Shown: one piece after another, positions 49,425-60,189 of the stretch
Layout: every line of letters starts with the position of its first letter
Position numbering within the stretch: the stretch's first letter is position 1
Origin: Phragmites australis
Taxonomy: Eukaryota > Streptophyta > Magnoliopsida > Poales > Poaceae
Assembly (NCBI RefSeq): GCF_958298935.1
Contig: NC_084943.1
Coordinates: 15,307,001 to 15,371,000, forward strand
Length of the DNA: 64,000 nucleotides
Reading direction: 5' to 3'
Program-made: the position numbers and the translations under genes
Notes under the pieces: model-generated
The model's database searches: none
Seen by the model: only the letters and a program-made list of their open reading frames with translations
Told to the model about the DNA's origin: nothing

Positions 49425-49640
49425 AATTGTGATACAAAGGGAAATGGTCGAGATGGTTACAAGAGCTTCCCAACACAAACTACTAAACTGAACGAACGGC
49501 TTGTTGTTTGTGTTTGGCTGTGGCACTTCTATTTCTCTCTCTAACCCTTGAGTCCCTTCTGGAGGGAAGGGAGGGCTCTGAGGAGGAGCTAGTGTTCTGT
49601 GTTGGCTGAAACTCTTGCAGTGGCAAGCAGGTTGTGGGGG

Positions 49641-49650
49641 GCTTTATATA
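49641..49650 (-). promoter_or_regulatory. TATA box of the SWEET gene
   Basis: On the minus strand TATATAAAGC lies 217 bases before the start codon, in a position that gives a 5' UTR of roughly 190 bases. The sequence just downstream is CCCCCACAACCTGCTTGCC. In rice the SWEET13 TATA region, TATAAAGCACCACAACTC from memory, is the binding site of the bacterial effector PthXo2; the arrangement here is similar but not identical. Confidence 0.75.
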
Positions 49651-51500
49651 GGCACAAGGTGGCATGCATACATGCCCTGGTGTGTTGTGTTGTCATTGTG
49701 TATGCACATGTGCAAGATCTCCAAGCACATATGCAAGAAAACAAACTAAACATGGAATTATGCAAAGATCTTTTTCACTAGCCTCTGAGGAAAGGTTTCT
49801 GGCCATGAATAACTAAGGTTATTTAAATGTCCTATATTAACAGAGATAATCATGGCCATTGCAAAAAGCGGCAGCATTACGCATACTTTAGGATATAATT
49901 CATGGGTTAGTGCAGGGTTGTACACTCCGAATTGTTGTGCACTGCCCGTGGATTTCTCCAACCTGCTTCGCACTCTCTCTTGGGAGCGGTAAGAGCCGCC
50001 GCAACAGAAAATCACATGAGATCTGCCCAACTACGAGACTCTGGAGATAGCTTTATTTAATTTGATTGTGATTTTAATTTACTACTGAGTAGCATCCCAC
50101 AAATTAGTAAATAATAATATTCTTTATTTGGGAAAAATATTCTAAAAAGATGAAAAATGAGATGTCTTAACTATAGCTTGAGTTGATATTTTGACGAATT
50201 AATTGACAGTTTGTCCATGACTTAATTGATATTTTTGACGAATTAATTGACAGTTTGTCCATGACTTAATATGATTACTCAGTAAGCATAGCTCGAAAGT
50301 CAGTAAATTGTGCAATTAATCAAAAACCCATGTTTTTCCATTGAATTGAAGAAAATCGTTGATCAGTTTGTAATATGTACTTATTCATGTCTACACTTTG
50401 TAACTGTAATTCAACCACAGTAGACCTGTGTCGGCATGTGTAGATAATTTTGGAATATCTTTTGCCTCTTTCCGCGTTCTCCTTTTCTCTCATAGATTAG
50501 TGGACCTAGATAGCTTTACCCCTGCTTTCCATGTCTATATTGCTTGGTTTCCAATCAACTTAGTGATTGACACACAAAGCATAGCTATTATAATCATAAG
50601 TAACATATTAAGGATTCCGTGTCCTCCTAATTAATATCTGATGCACCCGAGCCTAATTACTTGCTATATATAGCTTGTAAATAACATCGTCGATGTAAGT
50701 CTCGTTCTTTTCTAAATCTGAGTCGCTCCAGTGGTGCCTAGTTAAAACGTTTTCTGATTTGGCCTTTTCAAAAATGATTTATCTGAAAGTTTTTCATTGC
50801 TCACATGAAAGTACTGGCATAAATAGTTTATCAAAAAATATCAGTACAGAATATCACCCATGTGGATCTTAACTACGTATTGTGAATTTGTGATAGTAGT
50901 GGCCAAAGTAGCAGCTTGGAGTCCTTGCAATGTCAGAATAATGGTTTCTTCCATGCAAAAAAAAAAGAATAATAATGGTTTGTTTCTGCAGGTAGTTTAC
51001 ACGGGTAGCGTCTAACGAATGCCAGGAGAGAGCATGTTTGACTCCTAACCATGATTATTGGAGCAAAATTGAAGTGGTTGATTAAAAACAGGCCTCAAGT
51101 AGCAAATAAAGAACGGTTACAAATGGCTCTATTTTGGAAAGCTGGCCGCATGCACGATGTGGTCTGGATCACTCAAATTTGATCTGCTTTGCCACACATA
51201 CACAGAATGCGCAGAATGCGTGATAATGTATGTTATTGCATATATACGTGTGTTTCACATGACATAAACGGGGAGCACGGACTTTGAATGATCGTGCACG
51301 TAATCTCTCCGCACTCTTTGGTCAGTAGATCTGCTTTTTCTGTTGCACATGGCTTAATTATTCTTTTTTTTTTGTTCCATCTCTTTCAAATGCACTAAAT
51401 ATCTAGCACCTCACTTAGTAAAGTAAATCTTTTATACTAATTAAGGAAACATATAAAATGTTTCTTAACTTATGATGGCTTTTTGTAAGTGTCAGATTAA
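49651..51500. other. Intergenic, SWEET upstream region; one short tandem duplication
   Basis: No coding features. A 44-bp unit beginning GATATTTTGACGAATTAATT is repeated in tandem at about 50184-50227 and 50228-50270 with one base difference. The rest is AT-rich single-copy-looking sequence and may hold SWEET promoter elements. Confidence 0.5.
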
Positions 51501-52523
51501 GGGCATGTTTGTTTTTATTATGATTCTAGCAACCAGATTATGATTCTCATAATTTAAAATCTAGATTATACAATCTAAAACAAACATCACTAGATCATTA
51601 TGGTCCCCCTTCTCACCTCATGCCCCCAGTTCCACGTCTCCCTTCTCTCTCTCAGCCATCCTATATCCTTCCTGAGGCATCCTACATGTGGCGATGTGAC
51701 CACCTTTTCATCACTTGGTGCACCTTCTCGTCACCTGTGCCAGTGCTATCCAAGCGGGTGACTACTCGGCCGTGGATGGCAACCTAACCAAGGCGCAAGC
51801 GATCCTCATCGCGATCTCGACCACGCCTGGGATCGGCCGCGTCTCCTCCACATCCTCTCTGAGCTCACCGCCTTCCACCGTCGCGCCTCCTCTACATCCT
51901 CCCCACCCTTATCCCTCTCCTCCCTCACCTTCCTCTCCCCACCCCCTCCACCACTTCCCTCTTCCCCAGCTTCGCTGTTGCGAGCCTCCTCGCATCCTCG
52001 TTGGTCGCCCCGCTCACCGCATCACTCTCCGCGCACCCACTCCTGGCCACCGTTTCCTACCTCCACCTCCTCCTCACCCTAGCCTCCCTGCTCCTCACCA
52101 TCTTCTCCCAGCTTCCCTTCCTCTCCCTCTCCCCGCCCTCTGCAAGGCCGTGTCCGCCACCGCACACGGCATCGCCAACCCTAATCCCGGTTCCGGCGCC
52201 GGCAACCCTTGCAAGCACAAGAACTAGCACCAATGCTAGCAGGTCGCCCCGCGAGTTGCATTGTGCAATGGCTCGGGAAGCATCGACAGTGAGGGAGAGA
52301 GCGAAGGGAGAAGAAAAACGAAATGTTATATTTGTAATGGTAATGGTATGTAAATATATGTCATAATCCACAATCCATAATCTAGAAGTAGTTTTTTTTG
52401 GATTATGAATTATAGTATAATCTGTCTCTAAATTGTCGAATCTGGATTGTAGAGTCAGTCTGTTTATTTTCAGTTTTAATTTTAAAATCAAAATCTGAAA
52501 TTATAATAAAAATAAACATGACC
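51501..52523. mobile_element. PIF/Harbinger-like element, 1023 bp, with a GC-rich insert
   Basis: The left end is GGGCATGTTTGTTTTTATTAT; the reverse complement of the right end is GGTCATGTTTATTTTTATTAT. The flanks are TAA on both sides (51498-51500 and 52524-52526), a PIF/Harbinger-type duplication. The inside, about 51660-52260, is GC-rich and contains a 170-codon open frame, unlike its AT-rich arms. The frame begins VHLLVTCASAIQAGDYSAVD and TPGIGRV, which resembles the first leucine-heptad region of GRAS proteins, but the match is short and then becomes proline-rich. A captured gene fragment is likely; its identity is tentative. Confidence 0.78.
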
Positions 52524-52794
52524 TAAGTAGCACCAGAAGCTAGCCATGTATTATACGACACAACTTTGTGAAATCAAGCTGCTTGAGTAGTAAAATTTGT
52601 CGACCGTCTCTACTATTTGATTTATGTGCAATTATAGTCCTATTTTTAATCTAATTTTATGTTAAATTATTCAGACCCGTCCAACTAATGGGTTCATGAG
52701 TTGGCTGATGATATGGAAATGTAAGATAAATCTCCATGCTAGTAAAGTACAGTTGGGACTGCCACCGGCCTCAAACATACAAACTAACTTAATA

Positions 52795-53052
52795 CTATTT
52801 TTTCTTAAATAGACGGCGTTTTAAATACATACAATCAACTTTTAAAAACTTTGAATATTAATAAATACAAAATTAATAGGATTCGACATATGCAAATAGT
52901 ATGAGTGGATTTGTTATATATAAAAAATACCTCCATATAATTACATATTTAACAAATTTTATTAAGAAATAATTATAAAAAATAATGTTAAAACATGTGT
53001 AATGTAGACCGTGTGAATGTTCAAAATGAGAAGTAAAAAAGAATAGAGATAG
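52795..53052. mobile_element. Stowaway-like MITE, about 258 bp
   Basis: TA lies on both sides. The left end is CTATTTTTTCTTAAATAGACGG; the reverse complement of the right end is CTATCTCTATTCTTTTTTAC. The AAATAGACGGCGTTTTA motif is typical of grass Stowaway copies. The inside is AT-rich without coding sequence. Confidence 0.52.
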
Positions 53053-53312
53053 TAGTACCTTTTATCAAAATAAATCATGTCTTCACAATTTGTTTTTGGT
53101 TATTAAATACTTGTTACTTTGTTTTGAACGGCAAAATTGTCCACCGCGTTAATGCCCCCCCATAGTTGCTTTGTGAGAAAAAAAAGCATTACTAGTTTCC
53201 TTGTTATTTCTGGATGGGGCAAAAGTGATAAGTAAATTGGGCCAAAGGGGAACCGCATAACAATCAACTGTACTTCAGGTCTAGTTTCGTGGCCTAGCTT
53301 CCCGTGGTCTCA

Positions 53313-54470
53313 CATTATGTGAAAAATAGATAAGGAGATACTATATGACCCATCATTTATAATAAAAATGACGGGTCATAGTTATGATCCGTCACTAATG
53401 CTAGTTATTAGTGACGGGTGAAAATTTGATCTGTCACCAATGACGATTCATCACTCACAGGTCATCGTAGACTAGTCATTGGTGACGGTTCAAGTTTTGA
53501 TACGTTACCAATGACTAACTCATCGGTGATGGGTCTCATAGGCCTGTCATAAGTGACGGGTCAAGTTATGACTCGTCACTAATGATGTTATTCAGAAATA
53601 CATAAAATAATCCAAATATTAAAAAAATTATTTTTATTTTATTTTTCTCTTATTTTTCTCACTTCAGAAGCATTAGAGTATAAACTATTGTACATTTCTA
53701 CTCAAGTTTGATATAAGAGGTAACGACTATGGACACAAACGCTTGTTCCGAAAATGATGCAGAAGCTTCCGGAGGTGAGAACTCAATCTTCCAAGCCGTT
53801 TTAGGCCTCAAAAAATTCGCCGAACCTGACAAAGTAGGGGAGAAACGGATGTAACTTTTTCTGTAGATGTTCGTAGAGTCAAAAAAATATCAAAATTGGA
53901 GTCCGTATATAAAAGTTATGACCATTTAACCGAAGGCACTCCGAGTCAACTGATTTTATGTCTATTGTAAAATTAACATTGATGATGGGTCATAACTGTA
54001 ACCCGTCACTTATGACTTGTATTAAGTGACGGGTCACAACTATCGTTGTGACCCGTCACTTATGACCCTCGGCAAAATAGTTAAAATGATTTTTTATCCG
54101 AGTCCTTTCAGGACGCACGCGAGGTTTAGGTGGTTAGGCAGCTACGGGCGCGAGGGGTCGTCGCGAGTTCGATTTTCACGGAACGCACATTCTAAAAACA
54201 GCTTGAAAAATAGGTAGAGACACGTTGCGAGTGGTGATAGGTCTGAGTTGGATTGATTTGGGTGAATTTTTTTTGACTTTTTTCGCGTCATAAGTGACCC
54301 GTCACCAATAACCTTAATAAGTTTTGACCCCTCACCAATAACCTTATTGGTGACGGGTTCTTACTCGTCACTTATTGCATGTCATCAGTGACATGTTCGA
54401 TGTGACGGGTGTTGGATTCGTCACCCATGACGGTTATGATCCGTCACCCTTTTCTATATTTCACGTAGTG
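53313..54470. mobile_element. CACTA-type non-autonomous element, 1158 bp
   Basis: The left end is CATTATGTGAAAAATAG, a mutated CACTA start; the reverse complement of the right end is CACTACGTGAAATATAG. A perfect 3-bp duplication TCA flanks it (53310-53312 and 54471-54473). The subterminal regions are filled with GTGACGGGTCA and TGACCCGTCAC motifs in both orientations. Two short open frames (54026-54217 and 54375-54575) run through these repeats and are not genes. Confidence 0.85.
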
Positions 54471-57282
54471 TCAGGAGTGCAGCGATCTTTCGACACGCTA
54501 ATTTGTGAAGGACTGATATTATTTATTGTTCCTTTTAGTATTTTTATCATATTACTGACAATAATTCTAGTGTGATTTGGATACTTTCCGACGATTGAAA
54601 CAGAGAAAAGGGAAAAAATTGCTGACAAGATGATTCCCAGGAAAATTATAGATCTACACATGAAAAACAATTCTATGAGAAAGGTGTCACACCGTGGGGC
54701 GGCTACTAATAACCGTCAGAAAATATTTGATACTTTTATAGTGAGTAGATGGCAGCCTTTTTCTTCTCAATACAAATGAGGTTTTCCATTGCATAAGATT
54801 TCTATTATAGTTATCAGTACTGACAGGTGATAACCATTATGAGTGACGAGTTCTACACTTATCATCTTTGAACACGTCATAACTCATTACTAATAAGGTC
54901 ATTAGACTTTACCACTCACCTATCATGTAGTTATGATAAAAACCAGATATTTTATCCTTTTAACCTTCTTTACTGAAGATCATTAGCGATAGATAATAAT
55001 CATGATCCGTTACTAATGACTGAATATTAATAACGAGTTATATTATTTATTTATTATTAATTTCGTGTCTTATTTATCTGTTTTTACATAATGGCATACC
55101 ATTAAGAACTTGGAGGATAACTATTTCGAGCTAGCCAAAGTCTTGCAAGCAGAATTCGTAGTTTGTTTTCACGACAAATATTCTTAGTTTTTGTTCTGAG
55201 GAAGAAAGTTACCTTCTCTCCGCTTTCTGTTGTTGGAAACCGTATGCGGCAAAATTCTATAATTGATTAATTATCTGTACTGGTGATGACTGCTGAGGGT
55301 ATATGTAGTTAACAGAGGCAACCTATATGTAGAAAAAAACAGTAATAATTTCATTATTATTTTTGTATGCGGAGAAAAAACTGTTACTAAGTGATTTAGA
55401 CCAAAGGGCAGTTTATGGAAAATTTTATTTGGATTTCAGTCTTGTGGATGTATCAGGCCGATATTTCTTATGAAAACAACACATGCCCTCATTCTGGCTG
55501 GGCAGTTACTGCAGTAGAAAGTCGATGTTGACTCCCTCCAATCAAACTTGTGAAACTTTAATTATCAATAATTTTTAAGATATTTAGTTTAAAATATGAA
55601 AATTATATGTATAGATTTATCTTAAAACATTTTTTCATAATCACATAACTGGTTGAATTTAATAAATTTATACTTTAATAGAAAAGAGTAGTCAAATGTA
55701 CACATTAGTAATTATGTCATGTATAAAACGTTAAATATTTTTGACGGGATAGAGTATTACACTAATATGGACAATCCATGTTATCTTCCTCTCATTTGCG
55801 TCCCAGCTAATCCACACGCTACTCCATCAGAATCGTGCTTCCAGCCTTTGTTTTGAGGGCTTAACTTCTTCTGGAATGTGATTTCCCGTAGTAGATAACA
55901 TGCCTCTTTTTTTTTTCTTGGTAAAAAACAGGCCTCTTTTAACCACTCTTACCGTAGCAGATTGTTTGAAGAGCTTTGGGGACTTTTCTACTAGAAGTCA
56001 ACAAAGATAATCCCTTTCAAGCAAAGTTCTCTTAGATTTTTTTCCCAAAAAAAACTTTTCCCTCGGATTTCTACCAATAGAAATAAAGTGAGCAAATTAG
56101 CAACTCCCAATTCTTAAATAGTAGATTAGCATATGGAAATGCTAGGTAGATGCAAAAAGACCGGTCGACGCTTACCGCAAATGTATGTGTGAAATCCAAC
56201 GAGAACAAATATATTACTTTACTATGAATCATTGATCAATACATGCAGTCAAAAAGGCTATATACGTAGACTAACGCACGCCGTCCAAGTCATTGTATGG
56301 TTGAGATCGATCGTCCTCCTTTTCCATAGTCAAACTAGCCATGCATGGCGAAGGCCACAATACTTTTTTTTTATCAATTGTATAATGATACCATAAGCAC
56401 GTATATATAGATTTACTAGGTTGATAGGAGTAATCATAGCTCAAAGAATCTTCCCTTCAAAAGCAAAAGAAGCTTGACCATCTTAATTAATCCAGGGTTC
56501 CAGCAGTACAGTAGATGCTTCGTGGGAAGATTCTTCTGACAGTGACAGGGTACGAATATTCCAGTAGAGCCATGAACATGTATTGCTCACACGTTCACAG
56601 AAAAGGAGCTTTTTGTCTGCAGAGTTCACCACCGTTCTTTCGCCATCTGTAGTTTACAGCAAGTTGGTTTTCTATAATTTCTAGTGATCACTACTAGAAT
56701 TTACGTCAATGTCTCCAGTAGTGTTGTAGCATAATCATCCGAAAAAGCTGATCAGCACGCGGGCGCGCTGGGAAGTCGCGGCCAACTACGGTCGTCAGTG
56801 TCCGAGTCGGGCACGCGACTACGGGCTGTCGAGGGTGGGCCGCGTGAGAGCGCACGTGTAAGGCCGGCTGGGCCGTATTGGTCCGTGCCGGTTTTTAAGT
56901 TTGGGCTGATTTTTGTTGAAAAAGTTTGTGCTGAAAATTTTGTTTGTTGAGAAAGTTTGTATTAAAAAATTATGCTAAAAATTTTTCTCGTTACTTTTCC
57001 CTCACAATTTTTCTTGTTAATTTTTTCAAACTTTTTCGGATAACTTTATCCGAAAAATTTCTAAAAAGGAAAAGATGCGGGAGAGAAAATTTTCCAAAAA
57101 CGAAAAGTAGAGAGGGCTGTCGGAAAAGTTGCTGGTTCCCTCCCTGGCATGCCACTTGGATTAGCCACATTCATAATCATCCTATTGGATAAAATAATAC
57201 TTCCAAATTTAATTTAATTTCTAAATATAATATGAATAGAAACATAGGTAAATAATAAATTTCTATTAGGTTCTGACTAACT
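54471..57282. other. Intergenic, no gene seen
   Basis: AT-rich. Around 54800-55040 diverged motifs like GTGACGAGTT and CATTACTAATAA suggest a much older relative of the CACTA-type element just before it. At 56930-57110 AAAAAGTTTG/AATTTTTC inverted motifs occur. Nothing coding is supported. Confidence 0.45.
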
Positions 57283-57763
57283 CCAACGAGTCCTGACTAG
57301 ATCCGACGATCCTTTGACATATTTTCGACAAACACCGGCTAGGTAATTAAAACATATTGTAATGTACATACTTGACGACAGCGTGAGATTTAGAGACCGT
57401 CATGATGTCGAAGCAATAGACGATGACGAAGATGAAGTTATCAAAGTAGAGTGTGATGATATAGAGAAAGCAGATCGTGAGCAGTTACGCCGAGCGCTTT
57501 CTAAAAACCTCCAACGAGTCTTGACTTAGATCCGATTAGGATTATGACTAGATCTGACGATCCTCAACACATTTTCGACAAACTCCAACTAGGTAATTAA
57601 AAAATATTGTAATGTATGTACATGACGACAATGTGAGATGCAGAGACCATCATGATGTCGAAAGAGTACATGATGAAAAAGATAAAGTTGTCAAAGTAGA
57701 TCGCGATGATGTAGAGAAAGCAGATCGTGAGTAGTTACGCCGAGCGCTTCCTAGAAACCTTAT
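57283..57763. repeat. Diverged tandem duplication, unit ~230-250 bp
   Basis: Two copies start at CCAACGAGTC (57283 and 57511) and share ACGATCC, CACATTTTCGACAAACTCC, TAATTAAAA..ATATTGTAATG, CATGATGTCGAA and GAGAAAGCAGATCGTGAG. The minus-strand open frame 57979-57650 runs across the second copy and is serine-rich; the first copy lacks it intact, so I do not call a gene. Confidence 0.75.
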
Positions 57764-59394
57764 TCGTCCTCTCCCGGTGTAGGATCTCAAGAGCGACGAG
57801 TTCCAGAGACTTGATCTCCCGTTCATCAGTGCATACCAGCGCAGCGAGATGGAGTAGACTACGTACGACGGCGTAGCAAAGAGAAATTGGAGAAACCCTA
57901 ATTGCGTATACTCTTTGTAGCGGTGGTTGACATATATATATATAGAGAGAATCACGCGGTTAAGACGCGCCACAATCAAACTCTGTTACGTGCGATGATT
58001 GGACTTTTAACCGATACAATTTTCACATATTTATCTGTTTGCTGACACAATAAAAAGAATAAAACTGTAAAAAAAAGCCGCGTCTGCGCAAGCATCTAGA
58101 CCTAATTTCAGCAGAGCATTCACGTAGGTGCCGCACGCTCTCCGCCCTCCCTGGCGAGGCGATTGAGTGTGCATGTATTTTTTTAGTTCTCTCATCCACG
58201 CATGCTAAGTGGAGAGGAGAGAATTCTTTTTAAGTTGGTCTCCTACGCCTGCACAAACAAGATGAGACTAAAAGATATACTTCGCCTCCACATTATTGGA
58301 TCTTTAAATTTTTTCAAATTATACAAATAGGTCAAGCCGATATATTGTAACGCATCCTGTCTGACCTCTTTGAGTGAGACTACTGAAGCAGTGAAAATGT
58401 ACCGTCTTATGAAGGTGCAGGAGCAGACACAGCTAAAAAAAAAAAAAATGCAAAATGAGGAAAAGGATGTCAAAATATCATACAAATAAAATTAGAAAAA
58501 ATGAGTGCCCATATCCCGAAATACAGAAAGCTCGGTGGTATTATCCCAACTACGACATCTTGAGTGGCATATATCTAAGTCAACCAAATTGAAGTCGATC
58601 TGCACATCGTGAAAATAAACGGAGAGGAAGTCCAAAAACAAAAAAAGGAAGAGATATAACTACTATTGACTGAAATTTTTTGTTTTTGTTTCTCCTAATA
58701 TACATTGCATTTTCAATTGGAGATTTGCACGATGCAGTTAATTAATTTGCATCCTTATCTATATCATGCCCTATCTAAACAAATTTTTTTCCACAACCAT
58801 TTGCAACAATATTTTCTTAGGAGAGATTTTGCTTGGTACACACTGAGGTGGGGTAGCTGTACTGTATATGTTCTTGCATGGCGATAGAATTTCCAGAGTT
58901 GTTTTCTATAAAGATCTCTTTTCTACTAAATCTTTGTGAATGGTCACATTCGTTAATACTATGTTTCATCATATTAGGATATCGTGCACATAAATTAGTA
59001 TAGGAACGACACAATGTGATGTGAACTAGACAGTCTTTAGTTTCTTTACTTATTAATCATTGAACCTTTATCTCTTTTCCTTTTAAAATCTCTTTCTTTT
59101 GCAAAATTTTCAACGTTCAGTGGCTATATCGTGCAAACACTATTCATTAAAAGGCTGGGCCGACTAGCTTAATAATGACGTTACCGTAATTAATCTCAAA
59201 AGACAAAGCTGCCTGAAAGAGAATGCCATCCCTTCCAAGGTTTTGGAAGGCGCACACTGCAGAGAAGGTGCATGTCGAGGAACCGTAACGTGGACTACCC
59301 AGTGTTGCCTAATAAGAATGCATAAAGCTGACCAACTAGCCCGTGTCTATTGGACAGATTTGAGATCTGATACTGTAGATACGGTCTATACATG
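57764..59394. other. Intergenic, no gene seen
   Basis: AT-rich with an (AT)n tract near 57933 and an A-run at 58435-58448. Open frames are short and unsupported. Confidence 0.45.
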
Positions 59395-60189
59395 GTATGG
59401 CATGGCCCGAACTTAGCCGGGCCGAGTTGGCACGCACATGGTGATGAGCCGTGCCTGGGTCAAACATGCGGCAAGTTGCGCCAGCACTGGCATCCACAAC
59501 ATGGCCGGGCATGGCCTAGACCGGCACGCCAGTGGCCCGGTGAGGCACGGCCAACTTAGGACACCAATGCCCCGGCTAGGCACGTTGAGGCATGGTTGTC
59601 CCAGCCCAGCCCAGCTCGACTGGCCCGACGCCTAGCCGTTGGCGCGTGGGGCCGGCCCGACTGGGTAGGGGCAGGCATGCAGGGCACACCAGGGTTAACG
59701 GGTCAAATCAGCAGCAGTCAGCCCATTTAACCCTTTAATCATTATTTTTGAATTTTTTTAACCATTTTGTGACTATTTGGGCTCTAAAAAATTCATTTTT
59801 TTTTTTACAAAAATCATCATTTTTCACATATAAATAGAGACCACCCTGCCTTTTCATTTCACACCAGTAATAACATTTGCTCTCTTATTTTTTGCTCTCA
59901 TTCTTGTCTCAAAATTCTAGAGAATTTACGATAATTTAGCAGAATTAGTTTGAATTATTGCCAAAAAATTGAGAAATTTCAAGACCATCATCCTGCTGTC
60001 TAGAAAAAATCTTGGTGGTTTTTTGTATCGTTGTTTTTTTCCTTATTATTTGATTGTTTCTAACTTCTAATATTTGCATTTTTTTTAGTGTCATTCGATA
60101 TTGACCAGTGATCATGATCATAATCGCCAGTGATCATGATCATAATGATTCGTTCATCGATCATGATTATTTTTTCTTCAAGGACTCTC

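Noticed and set aside
52057..52491. Minus-strand 144-codon frame in the PIF/Harbinger-like element
   Set aside because: Antisense of a low-complexity proline/serine-rich stretch; no domain.
59438..59635. 65-codon plus-strand open frame in the GC-rich start of the hAT element
   Set aside because: Low-complexity repeats of GGCCCGGC-like motifs; typical subterminal sequence, not coding.
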